Assembly (NCBI GenBank): GCA_018466975.1
Contig: CM031557.1
Span: 496,001 to 560,000, forward strand
Reading direction: 5' to 3'
Source of the DNA: Sparassis latifolia
Taxonomy: Eukaryota; Basidiomycota; Agaricomycetes; Polyporales; Sparassidaceae
Length of the DNA stretch: 64,000 nucleotides
Shown: positions 21,587 to 33,743 of the stretch, one piece after another
Position numbering within the stretch: the first letter of the stretch is position 1
How the letters are laid out: the number at the start of each line of letters is the position of its first letter
Translations under genes and position numbers: made by a program
The notes under the pieces: model-generated
Told to the model about the DNA's origin: nothing
Seen by the model: the letters and a program-made list of their open reading frames with translations, nothing else
The model's database searches: none

Positions 21587-23508
21587 GCGCATAGAGTTGG
21601 CCCACCAGAAGCAGGGAGCATGTCATGATGCGTCGGCGGTGGGCAGAATCTGTAGTGCAAGGCCACGGGAAAATCTCCTGTATTATCGGAAGGTTTTGAA
21701 TTTGCGACTTACTTCGATGAGGTGTCTAGTACTACAGGCCATGGATTTGAGTCAACACGAAAAGACGAATTGTTGTCCGCATATTTTCATGGGATGGTTT
21801 TGTAGTCTGCCCACCAAGCGAGATGAAAGGCATGACCAGGGTCAAGGAGGGGGCGGAGGTCCGATTATTCCCGAACCAGCATTGCAGGCCGTTACCGACT
21901 CGGCGTCGTCTTCTCCTTGTCTTCTCCTAGCTACACCCCTTCTCTTATCTTGCGCAGTGGTTATAACTATGATTCTTGCAGTCGCAGCGTCAGATCTTCT
22001 CGCTGTCCCAGTTCTCACTAAACTGTCTCGTCGCGTATACATTTTTTCCTTCACCGCAGGTGGCAGGTGTTGTCTTTGTATTCCAGCAGGCCTGACAAGG
22101 TTGCCGTGCAGTGTGGATTGTTCGAAGTTCCTCATAGTTCATCTGAAGGTAAAGCTGGCAGACCGCATTTAGCATCATTTTGCCCTGACGCTCGGCCGGA
22201 TTTGACACGAATGTTACCAGAATCTTTCGCTCGTTATTCCCTACTGTCAGTGCGGCATACTCACCATTGAGAATGGCATCGCGAGATATACCACGCAGTT
22301 ATTCCCTTCAATCCGTTCCACCTGTCTGGATCCGTTGTTGTCATTGCAGCTGATTGCGGACAGGACTGTAGCCGCCTCCACGCCTGTATCCGTACCTTCG
22401 AACCAGCTATATTGTTTACTCAGGCAAACTGAATCCAGCACTGGACCCTGCAACATTGGTCCATGGGCTGCCATCGTATTTAAAGCAGTTGGGCATCGAT
22501 CGACCGTAAGTGCCTTCTCCACAGTTAGACACGGATCTGTGCTACACGTACGCAGGTCCATCCAGGCTCTTCCCATTCGAACTCATGGCAGGCGGACGTT
22601 TCAGCAATAGGAAACGTACCCGACAGTATGCTTTACTCAGCCTATGTTGCTCTGCTCATCTTCTTGCGTTAAACCTAGAGCTTTCTCATGCCGACCCTAA
22701 GACTTCGAATCTCCGCTCCGATTCTCGAGCACCCCAAGATACGTCCCGGACAGCCGACTCGCTGGCCCCCCAAGAGTCAGAGCACACTCTGACCGTCACC
22801 GTCTTAAAAGGTAGAATGTGCTCTATGCCTTAGCGACGCGCCCGCACCGCGATAGGATCTTTGACTTGACAAGAATCTGACTACGCGTGAGTGCGTCCGT
22901 CTATATGCCGCTGCGCCAAGTCGGCGACCCTCTCGATAGACACTACTTATTGCATCAAGTACGCATCTCGCTTGTACAGAATATGCTTGAGCACCTATGT
23001 CACCCGCGTGTAGTGCACGTTATTTGCAGTCTCCGGTATACTGATTTTGCCTTCATTTTCCTCAGTCGCATCTGGTCAGTGCTTTCCTCCAATAGATCGT
23101 TTGCGAATTTCCCAACCACGCGTCCAGACATGCATGTTTGGATGCATTCCCTCCAGCCATCTTTTTGCCTTACATGCTCTTCAAGGAGCACGACGCGTAC
23201 GCAGAATTTTACCACAGCGGGTGCTAAGTAGGTGTCAGCAGTCGGCTGCGGCGTTGGGGATTTTCAGTGGCCGAAGCAGATTGTCCCAAGAACTCTTTGC
23301 GCTGGCTATGGACAAATGAGTGGTAATCGTACGTGTGGTTTCCGTATTGGCGCGATCCTGCACGCCGACATATTTGGACGAATGGAGTACGCCAATGTCT
23401 TATAGTTGTACCTAGAACACGAAATGTCACAGTCATGTGCGCGTGACTAAGAATACACGTCACTCCGGCGCCCACCAGTGCCCACAAACATCTGTTACCC
23501 CTTGCTGG

Positions 23509-24223
23509 CTATCTCGCGGTCGATGCAATCCGCTGGTATTTTGTATCTCGTGCTGTCGACATACATGCGCGACTTTTGACGGTAGGATTCTTGTCTCCAT
23601 CCTTGCCGGTTGCCATATGTTTCACGCATCCTAGGTCGAGGATATACGCTGCTTCAGAGAGAAGAAGAGGCATAGAATTTGATCCTCTGGATTTGTGGTA
23701 AAAAAACTCACTTGGATCATACAGCGATGCGTTCTTCACTTTCTGATATGAGGGTCTGTTTGGGCTTGCATGAAGACTACATTTCCCCTGATCAATATGC
23801 TGTCGAGCAGTGAGTGCCGTAGTTCGAAGTCGAGCAATATAACAACTGGACGAGACGAGCAGAATGACATCGTTCTGCAGCATGTAACAAACGGACCAAG
23901 TGAATCGTTCTCTTGATCGCAGCTCACACAGCAGAGTTATACGGTGTACGCGAACACAGCTTATCTCCCGCTCGAGTTCGATAGCTGCTAATCAGAGCAA
24001 TCGTATGCTTCAGATTACGTTCATCCGGCATATCTTAATGGACACAGTACTCACTATTCACTGAGTGGAAGTACCTCACGACTTGAGGATCAGGAAGCCC
24101 TCTTTCTAGCTTTTGTATCACAGCGCTTCGTTCAGCTGGTAAGAGTTTGCCATGTGATGATTTGTAGTTGCGTGTGATTCGACAGCTTATCTTGTTATCC
24201 ACTAAGACTGGAAATGGCCTCAT
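23509..24223 (-). CDS. Possible two-exon gene of unknown function
   Basis: I do not recognise this. Two open blocks (about 24055-24223 and 23509-23987) join in frame across a GT-AG intron with donor GTGAGT and acceptor GATTAG. The first reads LPAERSAVIQKLERGLPD and ends RYFHSVN; the second begins AIELEREISCVRVHRITLL and includes NDVILLVSSSCYIARLR. Start and end are uncertain, and there is no membrane segment or named domain. The region between the kinases is otherwise degenerate, so chance openness is a real alternative. Confidence 0.22.
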
Positions 24224-25072
24224 AGTCCAATTCTAACGGTGAGCCCTCGAAATGGTCAAGTAGCAGGGAAGCTAGCCTTTTCCGTCATATCGGATGGTTC
24301 GTGCTTTCTACGGGGCGGAGATTTTTACACGTGCTGAGTCATATAGTGCGAAGTTCGGTATGCGAGATCGTGCGGTGAGTCCTACTTGAATTCATTTATC
24401 AACGCGAGAACTTTTCAGACTTCTTCATACTCCAAGCATCGACTAATATTTTGTGTTGGACGTGAATGTGCAATTCCTCTGCGGTCATCTGGTGCAATAG
24501 GAGGTAGCGGTGTGTAGTGAGTCTCTTAATTTTCATTCGTCATCGCTAAGATGTTTGAAAGGCAAATGCTGACGCACCTTACGGAACCAAGACCTCGCAT
24601 ATATCGTAGCAAATCCCGCGAGTATTCTTTGACGAGCCAGTGGGCATTTCTATAGATGGCCGGTATGAAGTTCTTCACCAGTCGGCCAACTTCGTCGAGG
24701 CAACTATTCTTCTGTCTGGTGGCGCGCACAACGACTTGGTCAGTGGGGGGAATCTACTGTGGCGTCGTCTCCATTTCCACTCTATTGTCTCTGCGGTGAA
24801 ACTTCAACTGCATGATAGTCTTTTGAGCTCGAATTGCTTGACGTTCGCCAGCAGAACAACAATGGGAACTCTGTACTTCGGCCTTCAAAGCTCTTCGTTT
24901 CAGGTGGCGATTTCATAAGGCTGCAAGGCTTTCGTTGAGAGCACACGGGCTCTCTCGATATTGGGACTCGGATCTGTGGCGTAATGGACAAGGGAGATAT
25001 TTTTGTTGCCAAGACGATCATTAGTTTGCGCTTTAGAGGTGTCGACGCTGGTTGTTTCTTGTCTGTCGCGGT

Positions 25073-25078
25073 CACGTG
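25073..25078. promoter_or_regulatory. CACGTG box upstream of FunK1 kinase 2
   Basis: Same hexamer and similar spacing (117 bp to the ATG) as in front of kinase 1, suggesting a retained promoter element after duplication. Confidence 0.45.
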
Positions 25079-25194
25079 GTACCGGCCAAGCTGCATTAAA
25101 AACAAGGCGTTCAACATTTGTTCTCGCTTTCTCTTTCAATCACCGCCGGACACCTGTGTCAACAGCTTTTTTCCGCTTATCACACTATTTCGAC

Positions 25195-27830
25195 ATGCCT
25201 CTCACGACTGCGAACCCCGCTGAGACTCCCAACCATCATTCAATCAACCTCAACTCGTCCTGTGTGGAGGCAACCAATGCAGACTCTTCGCTTGATGAAC
25301 CAGAGGATCTGCGTTTGTCACACTTTGAGAACGAGTGGTACGCCAAAACTTCTGAGGATTATATCCTCGGCCCTATGCCCACCGCACAATTCCTGGACTT
25401 CCTACCAATGAAGAACATGGCGCGGATGCCGACAGCGTGTGGCGCATTCAACCATCTGGACGAATGGGACATGGCATCTGGATTGGTGTGTATTTTCTCG
25501 CGCACTTGTTTCCTCAGCTGTCGCTTAAGTTGTCTGTTTGTTTATCCCCAGCGCCACTCCATCAATAGCCACAACCGCTGCCCAGGATTTGTATTTCAGT
25601 ATAACGACCCCGAAGATGAAGAAGACCAACCCGCGCTTATCATGAGGATGAACAGCGATGACGACGACGTTCCTAGAGAATACTGTGAGCTCTTCATCGA
25701 CATACAGAAGGACGAACATGGAGATTTTCTCTGTGACCCTCCGCCAAGCGTGGACGGCGCCCGCCATGACTTCCTCCGCATCCTCGGCCATGTCCACAAA
25801 TCCAAACGCCAAAAGGCGCGACAGGAATTCGGCAGGAATGTTTGCTGGGCCACTGATGCCCTGGTGAACCAACACCGCCTACATTATTTCTCCGTGGCGA
25901 TCCATGGAACCTCAGCACGACTCCTTCGATGGGACCCTAGTGGACTGGTTGCATCAGCGGCATTCGACCTTCATGAGAAGCCAGAGATTTTGTGCGAGTT
26001 CCTCTGGAGGTTCGCCCACGCATCTACAGTCGAGAGAGGTTACGACCCGACGGTCGAGCCAGCTTCTAAAAATGAGGAGTACCGCTTCAAGACGGTGCTC
26101 TCTCACTATCTTTGCGTGCAATTGGGTCTTTCCCTCAGAAACGACTCGCTCGACAGCCTCTCCGACAGCGACCGTATTATTCTCCAAAATTCCATCGACA
26201 AGCACTACGATCCTGGGCACGTGGCTGCTGTTAGCATCGTTGAAAAGGCGGATAAAGCTGGCGTGCGTCAACTCAAGCGCTGCTTGGTGTGCAGGCCGGT
26301 CTCCACGTACGCCTCTATGCGGAGAGGCTGTATGCGTGGATTCTGGGGAGTCGTCGATCGCGCCATCGTCTTTCTCAAGGACACATGGCGTGAATGGTCA
26401 CTCACCGACCAATGTGAAGGAGACGTTCTCGAGGAACTTCACAAAGCAGGCGTCAGGCATATTCCTCAGGTGAGGTGCCACGGAGATGTACCCGAGAAAG
26501 TATTATACGGAGATATCCCCACGCAGTTTTCTGGGATGGCCACCTTCCAGCGGACAACGCGGAGTAGGAGCAACGCGTTGATGAACACGCCAGGTAAGCT
26601 CGTCTCGTCGAATTTATTGAATTTGAAAGTTAACTATGCCTTCCTCTAGCGTTTCAACGAACTCAGACTGATAGATACCGAATGGCGGAGTGGTTATGCC
26701 GCAGCGACCGCCAAATATTGGTACGCTCGCGCGTTCACTACCGACTGATACTTACCACGGTCGGCCTTCCGCTGCAAGACATACGGGGCACAGAGGAGCT
26801 CCTCCACGCAACTTACGATGTATATGAAAGTGAGTACATTTCGAGTTTTATCGTTTGGTTTTCATTTATCATTTACCATCTCTACGACAGGTATCATCGA
26901 CGCAAGGGTCAAGGCAAAGGTGTTCCACCGTGATATCAGCATAGGTAATGTCTTGCTTTTCAAGGAGCCCGGTGAAGACATTCGCCATGGGTACCTTATC
27001 GACTGGGAGCTATCGTCGCATATCAGAGATGATGGGCTATCCGAGAGTGACTGGACAGTCGTAAGCATTATGACATTCCTCGTTTGCCATGCGTCACTAA
27101 CCCGTCGCTCCCATGTTCACAGGGCACCCAAGCTTTCATGTCTCACCGTCTAGATACAGGGAACGGCAGGCTGCGACACACCATCGAAGATGACATGGAG
27201 TCTCTGCTCTACGTTGTCCTGTATTGTGGCCTGCACTGGCTTCCTCATGAGCTCGATGCAGACAAGGCAGTCCAGGCAATATTTTTCAACCGCGAGGTGG
27301 TCTCCCGCAATGAGAGTGGCCGAACGGAACTCCGGTCGATGGAACCAGGCGAGGGTAAATTGCAAAATAAGAAGAATCGGAAGTACGTCGACCCATCCCG
27401 GTTTGCTGAGCCGTTCGGTGTTTGGCTGGAGACTTCGATGAACTACAACCACCCCCGTGAGGAAGAGGATTCGTCAGCGTCAAATGCCGTCTCCGCGCGC
27501 GAAAATGGTGATTGCTCCGATGCGGCAGTTTCTCCAAATCCCTGTGAGGGTAACTGGGATGGCCCAACACCGTGGAAGCTATACTGGGAGCAGTACAAAG
27601 CCAACGAATACTTGCCCAAGAATGACAAGAAGCCTCATTTCAACAAGTACGATGAATCAGAAGCCAAGCCCAAGGATGTGACGAGGGTGGTCGTGCACCG
27701 AGCAGGGATACCACCGAACAAACGGAAGGCCCGTCACCAGCGCGAGCCGGCGGATGGTGATCTGATGCATAGGGACGGAGAACCGGCGAATGGCAGGCCA
27801 GCGAAACGTGCGAGGATATCAGCAAGGTAG
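25195..27830 (+). CDS. FunK1-type fungal protein kinase 2
   Basis: Five exons (25195-25485, 25552-26593, 26650-26829, 26891-27060, 27123-27830) encode 796 residues, with every intron in the same phase as in kinase 1. Matching family segments are DYILGPMPTAQFLDFLP, NRCPGFVFQYND, FAHASTVERGYDPTVEPAS, RSRVHYRLILTTVGLPLQD, VFHRDISIGNVLL, YLIDWELS and DDMESLLYVVLYCGLHWLP. The catalytic HRD is intact and the magnesium loop reads DWE, as in its sibling. The first intron is open in frame, which explains the apparent long frame through it. The C terminus is basic (PNKRKARHQRE, AKRARISAR). It lacks the long acidic insert of kinase 1. The substrate is unknown. Confidence 0.9.
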
Positions 27831-28719
27831 ACGCTATCTGGCTTGAGGCGTCCCGTCGATGTTCAGCCCCAACTGGATGCGGAGGCATTCCACGACACAG
27901 AGCTGAAAATATCGGGAGCCAGTAATCACGGCAACGGCGAACGTATGCGATCGGAAGCAATCACAGCTGCGCCTTCGCGCAAGCAAATGTAGCTGTCCCT
28001 ATTCAGTAAGTATATGTTACATGCCTCCTTCACACTCCGCAATATCAACTGATCACTCCTTTTACCGTTGTAAGGGCGACTCATCGCATACGCCCTCTCA
28101 AGGTCACTTTATGCGTGTGAGGAATTGACCACTTCGACCGGTCCTAGCTCCATCGTGCCTCGAGCTCTTCTATGACTCGCTCAAAGCGTGCACTGGCATT
28201 CGGTTGTGGGACAGGCCTACTGGACGTCCTTCGCATTGGGGGATACGATGTGCTGTCGTGCTCGCAGTAACTGGATTCGAATTTGGAACTTCAACCCTTT
28301 TTTTGCTTCGTGTCGTGTCGTGTAATGTAAGCGAATGTTTCGCCGTCAGTTGTTTCAATCTACCTAGAGACTGGCGATGTAGACCTTGTTTCTTACAGAC
28401 CTCGTTATGAGTTCGTGCACTGAGGACGCATATCGCCTTACGGTTGTGGATATCCTATCAGATACTTGTAGTATTTTCTGCTTGAACTTTGCAGTCATTA
28501 CTTAGAAAAGGAGTCACTGCCAACGATTGGCCCTCCATACATCACATGGCCGTGTCACCAGCGCGTCAACGAACTTGTCGCCAACGTACCCGGCGACGTG
28601 CACATCACTCCTCGTCGCCATCGTCTCCGACCTCGTCGTCGCTGTCCTTGCGGAGCTCGACGCCATCCTCCCGTCTGACGCACTTATAATTCTTCACTTC
28701 TGATCACGACTGCACAGCC
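27831..28719. other. Intergenic, no supportable gene
   Basis: No conserved frame. A GC-rich block at about 28560-28690 contains a short hydrophobic frame (VSDLVVAVLAELDAILPSD) with no start context or splice continuity. Confidence 0.4.
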
Positions 28720-29412
28720 GGTTCAAACCTCAAGCAGTGTGGCCGGTGGCCTTCCAGCCAATCCATCGCGTAGGCCCTCCTGCGACGGAACCAGCGGCCT
28801 ACGACGGTCATAGCGGGATTGAAGCTAAACACAATGGTTCATTCCACATCTAACTCTACAAGGATGACGGGAGAACCTACATCGCTGCTATGCCCATACC
28901 GAAGAGGATTCTTTGTGATAGAAACAGCTAGTATGGTTGGTTTTCCTGAGCTAAAGACACCATCATAAGAGAGAACACTGTCTGAAACGAGCCCACAGCG
29001 ATGATAACCTGCATGCTATAGTTCAGTAGTAGTACGTCGGGTGAAAGGAAAGCAAATTACGGTAGTTCCATACGCGTTGTAAATCCTGTCCACGACCGGA
29101 CCAGCCCTGTACAGCAGGTATATCTGGATCGCTCCAATGAGCGAGATCGTGGATGACGACGACTTTGTCAAAAGTGTCGATGAGTAGTAATCCTGGAAGA
29201 CACCCTAATCGCGAACACGATCAATATCATACGTTCTCATCCGTATTGAACTGTAATGATTTGCTCACATATGTATTCATGACACCGAACGAGGCTACAA
29301 AGACCATGAACCCGCCGAAGACTACGGTCCATGCTTCCCACCTGCCTTCCGGAAACTCAAACTCGGTATTCGTGGGAGTTAGCACAACCGTTCGCTGCGA
29401 TAATTTCGTCAC
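28720..29412 (-). pseudogene. Monocarboxylate-transporter-like MFS pseudogene, truncated
   Basis: Exon blocks 29269-29412, 29061-29204 and 29008 downward join with good GT-AG signals and read as an MCT-type MFS protein: FEFPEGRWEAWTVVFGGFMV, NTYGVFQDYYS, STISLIGAIQIYLLYRAGPV, VIIAVGSFQTVFSLMMVSL, then after a further intron FNPAMTVVGRWFRRRRAYAM. An in-frame TAG at 28928-28930 replaces a residue in NQPY(Q)LFLSQ, a frameshift follows RRRRAYAM, and similarity stops near 28720, after about five of twelve expected helices. No convincing ATG precedes the first block. It is a dead 5' fragment of a plasma-membrane solute transporter gene. Confidence 0.8.
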
Positions 29413-29697
29413 TTTTCTTCTCCGATTCCGAGGGTGGGTTCGCGACAGTGTGAGTCCATGTCGAGTATATGCATCAGAGAGTACTTACAACCAAGGTTTC
29501 TCACTGGCCATTAAGTATGGTCAGAGAGAAGCCCGGAGAAGATTCATGATGGGATGAATCCAAGTATTAGGAAGCAAGGCACATCACAAGGGCGGACCGA
29601 CTGACGAATTGTCTGATCAAACGCCCTGTTTGAATATTCCAATCGTCTTTGCCTCGGTCAGTAATGGGGGACCTACATGAAAGTTAAAGGGCCGGGT
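29413..29697. other. Short intergenic region
   Basis: No gene seen between the transporter relic and the end of the cyclin-fold gene. Confidence 0.4.
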
Positions 29698-32600
29698 TCA
29701 TTGCGCCAACAGATCACCCATGTCATGAGACAAGCGGTAACGAGTATGAATAAGAGCCTCAGTAGACATGCAGACGGGACACGCAACATTGTGAGAATGA
29801 CAGAGTTCGAAATCGTTCGAGACTGCAGCAGAGCACAAGAGAAGTGAACCACTGGAGTACACCCGACAGCCACTCAGACGATCGACCGCAACCACTGCCG
29901 ACAGAACTTCAAATCCTTCTGCCTTCGCTGTTAGCAATATCATCCATGCGAAATTGTTATGGTAAACGCTCACCGCTGAGTATCCGAGAATCTCCTGTAT
30001 GTCGAGCATGAACCCCGACGCGGCCTTGATGGCCTTCTTCCTGAATTGTCTGCACTGGCAGCTGGTAGTGAGCCAGCCCACCTTGCGGAACGACTCCTCC
30101 ATGTACCGGCGCGCGAGCGACTCGATGACTCCGTCGATTAGCGCTGAGGCGGTCAGCAGCGACACAGGGAAGCGGAGCATATCCTCCTCTATGAGTAATG
30201 TCGGTGTCAACGACTGCGGTCGGTTTTAAATGTGATGAGCTCACGTAAGAGAGCGTCAAGTAACACAGACCATGCTTCCGTCTGTGCGACCTTCCAGCCG
30301 TTATCAAAGCCTAGCAGCTTTCGCAGGCTAGGCAGCGCAAGCCATAGTTCTTGCATGTACGATTCTGGCGTGATACTGCCGATGTTGAAGGAGAAGGTCT
30401 GCAAGACATCTCGCTGCGACGCCTAGAGACAGGCTATGTAAGCAGCTTGGTGATCGCAACAACGAGAATACCTCGAGATCATCGTTTGATATGGAGTGCG
30501 GAGCTATGGACAAAAATTCACAAGCAAGAATGATGTACAAGGGCAGTAGCGAATCCCGGTGAAACTACAGCACAGTCAGTGGATATCCATCGAGAACAGC
30601 GGTATGTAATGCACCTTTACACAGAGCGCAATACAGGCAACAGCCACGTCCCACGTAACGGCCTCACGACCTTCGCGCAGCAGAATCATGTCCATACCTC
30701 TAGCCTTGGGAGACTCGGGCCCACTGCCGACGCGCAAAAAGTAGCGCATAAATAGGTACGCAGCGTGAAAACGCGTCTCTTCTGAAGTAGTGAGCTGGTC
30801 ACGCAGGTGCAAGCAGAACTTAGGCTTCGTGGGGTACGTTCCAGGGACCACCTGTATGGGCGAGGGGAACTGATTAGAGGGTAATCGAGCTAGGATATGA
30901 AGGAAAGAGAGGCCCGCCTGCCTGGCTCGGACGCACATCCAGGATCCACTCGACAACCTCTCTTCGCAAACCTTCTTCTATCCCAAGCGAGAACAGAGGC
31001 ATTCGGCTAAACACGCTTTCTTCGCCGTACTTGTCTTCAATCTTTACCTTAATCGCTTCTTCCGGATTACCCGCATTCACTCCTGCTCTCCAAGCATGTA
31101 CTTGTTCATCCGCCCCATTTCTTTCATCGTGCCCATCTTTAACTATCTCATCCGCCTGAGGTCCGGATGTTCTCTGGCCCCTAGCTCCGAGACGATCCTC
31201 TTCCCGTTGCTGTCTCTCCTTCTCCAACATGACTGCGATTCTCTGCTCGGCTGAATCCTCCGCTGAAATAGGGCCCCTCGGGATCATCTCGAATGGAGGA
31301 GGCGCAATAATCGGCACAGCTGCCAAGTCGTCAGTCCGACTGTGCGAACGCTCGCGAGTAGATCGTATGCCCCGCCGAGTTTGGACGGGTGTAGCGGGTG
31401 TAGCAGGAGCAGTAGGAATATAGTGGTACTCAGGAGTATAGAAAGTTTTCGGGGTGCGGTTAGACGACTTCCCACTACTTGCGAATGAACTGCTACCATC
31501 GTGGGGCGTGGAGTCTGACAATTTTGCTTCATCATCGGCGTCTCCTCGCGGATCAAGGTTCTCCTGGGAAGTCGTCAAGTCAATGTCGCTGGAGAAACGT
31601 GTGACATTCACCTTCTCTTCTGCGTACATCGACGCCTCCGACATGAGCGACTCGGCCCGTCTGAGACTCGCAGGGACTTTCGCATAGGCACAATTCATGG
31701 ACGCGTTGGGCTCTTCTTGCCGAGGTTTGCTTTTGAGGCCTCCGCTATCCTTCCGCTTGAAAAACCGGGACTCCATGGACAGCCTGACTCGTTTGCGCTC
31801 GCGTTCCACTTGGTACTGGTCCGATTCCTCGGAGTGGGTATATGCGCATGATTTGCGCTTGTTGAGTGGGCTGCGGTTCACTTCCCTTGCAGGGGGGGCT
31901 CCACGAGTTGATAACTGACGCTTGAGGCCAAGAACGAGTCGCGAGCTTGCTTGAGGCTCCGTTGACGTGGCTTCATTCTTCCTTTGCTCGCCAGGACTTG
32001 CTGGAGATGCTAGGCTGTCCACGTTGAGGTGTCTTCCTTCGGGGTCGCCAGCGTGAGCATAGGTATATGTGCGCTCCACGGTAACGTCCATACTGCTCTG
32101 GTCTGCGGAGATGGGTTTGTCGCGATCAGAGTTTGCGTTGTAAGGCTGAGATTGACTGAGAGAGCAGGGACGAGACACGGACTGCGTAGAGCCAGACTGC
32201 GAAGTAGAGCCGGAGAAAATCGAACGAGAGACAATCGCTGATGAAGAAGTTCCATCGGAGTCAGATGCAGAGGCCATTACGGATGTAGAATATAGCACAG
32301 GACTAAAGAGAGTAGACACAGCGTAGGTTCCACCCGACAGATTGTCTGAATTGCCCAGAAGAATACTTGTTTCCGACGAAGGACCGTTCAAAGCACTAGT
32401 AGCGGGCGTATGGACATGGGTACCGGAGCCTGTCTCATTAGGACGGTTGACTATGCGCTGTCGGAACTCAGCTCGCCGACGCTCCTGCTGTACAGCGAGT
32501 AGCATATCATTGACACGACAGAGGAAGGAGGGTTCTGATGGAGATGGTAAGGGAGAGCATATAGCCATATCGTCGTCCAAGGATTTGCACCCATCGACAT

Positions 32601-33084
32601 CCCCAGAACTTTGAACATTGATAGAGCCGTCAGAGAAATATTCCCGGTGCACAGAGGAGCTAGAAGGAGACACAGTTGAGCTGGTTTGCTCCTTGCAAGC
32701 TTCGGACATTCTCAAGCAAGGGTTGAGTCCATCATCCGAATCCGCAGAGAAGAAGTCGCCAGGTGAACCCACAGAGCCATCACCTTCGATCACGATAGGT
32801 CGAAAGCTGTAGCTTGAGATGTCCCCGCCGTAGTCGTTGTCCGGAGGTGTTACAGCAGCTGTGGGAGATGAGAACACTGGAGAACTCGAAGCGGGAACAA
32901 GGCCATCCGATGATATTTCCTGACCAGTGCATGCGTCCGGTTCGCTGCCTTCATGGACAGATCCGAACTTCTTGCTACTAATAGTAGAATATGCGTCGTC
33001 TGAGTTTGCCGAAGGACTAGGCAACCTGGACGGCCGGTCTTCGTTGGGTAATTCAAACGGAAGATTGACAGGACTGAGAGTCAT
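29698..33084 (-). CDS. Large protein with disordered N terminus and C-terminal cyclin-like fold
   Basis: Exons 30937-33084, 30615-30869, 30472-30564, 30245-30422 and 29698-30188 keep frame and would give about 1054 residues. The first 700 residues are Ser/Pro-rich and low complexity with basic patches (ERERKRVRLS). The C-terminal part resembles a cyclin box: ETRFHAAYLFMRYFLRV, WDVAVACIALCVKFHRD, then ASQRDVLQTFSFNIGSITPE (compare ERDILKxLxFxLxxxTP of cyclins) and a second helical repeat (RFPVSLLTASALIDGVIES, ILGYSA). This suggests a CDK-regulatory or transcription-type cyclin, but no subfamily is recognised. The frame stays open past a possible donor at about 29973, so the last roughly 90 residues may be intronic or a different last exon may exist. 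Divergent from BPL1. Confidence 0.7.
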
Positions 33085-33743
33085 AAAGAAACTAAGTGTT
33101 TGCCAGAGATGCAGAGTAATGAGCCTATGAATACGGTAGACCCGCCGTTAGTATTGAATAAACAACTCCTCTAGGTCATGCACTGTTTCACGGACAGACT
33201 CACGGTTGAGTTGCACTCAGTGAAGTCAAATTGCTTGAAGTTTGGCACCAAGATTGCGAGGAGAAACTTTGATACGAGAGGAAGAAAAATCCTGTGCGTC
33301 ACGGTGGTCGACTGAAGCGTCTCCGAGTCCTCACTGGCGCTTCGGCCCTCCGGCCGCTCCATACATTCCAAATACTAGATATGGATCGACTGTCATCCAT
33401 AGCTATATATAGTCAGCAACGGAGACTAGAGTTCATTGGATCCGAGAAGGTGAGGCCACGTATTTGAAGGCGCTCAAATAAATCGGCTCCTGACATATCG
33501 ATTTCGACAGTCGTAACAGAATATTAGAACGCAGAGAAAGATTTTCTTAGAACCTTCTCAACCTTCACTTCAATTCCCGCTCTGCCCCTCAGGCCTCAGG
33601 CCTCAAGCATCACCCGACACTCTCACGAGCGCCGCCTAAGCAGCCCGTGTACACCAAACCTGCCGACGTGCATATTAATGACCAAGTCCTCAAAGCTTGC
33701 AAAAATATATCGTTTCAGTGACTTCCTAGCTGGTTGACACGCA
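33085..33743. promoter_or_regulatory. Divergent region between the cyclin-fold gene and BPL1
   Basis: About 660 bp, more AT-rich than its neighbours (atatatcg near the BPL1 side, ctatatatag around 33410). No third gene is evident. Confidence 0.45.

Larger units (their letters stand above)
21587..25194. other. Spacer between the FunK1 kinases, mostly unassigned
   Basis: This 3.6-kb stretch has many short frames on both strands, no recognised family and base composition closer to AT-rich non-coding DNA. Minus-strand blocks around 22.0-22.6 kb (for example AISCNDN, then MMLNAVCQLYLQMNYEELRT) and 23.5-24.2 kb could be exons of an unknown gene or decayed sequence. The last 120 bp are the kinase 2 promoter. 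Confidence 0.45.

Noticed and set aside
21597..22172. 191-codon plus-strand frame after FunK1 kinase 1
   Set aside because: Cys/Leu-rich without motif, starts inside the kinase 3' region; probably chance.
28867..28882. Second stop in the MFS relic (ATG TAG) as another nonsense mutation
   Set aside because: The GTAGGT at this point is a good donor, and splicing to the tgtgtttag acceptor restores the MFS frame.
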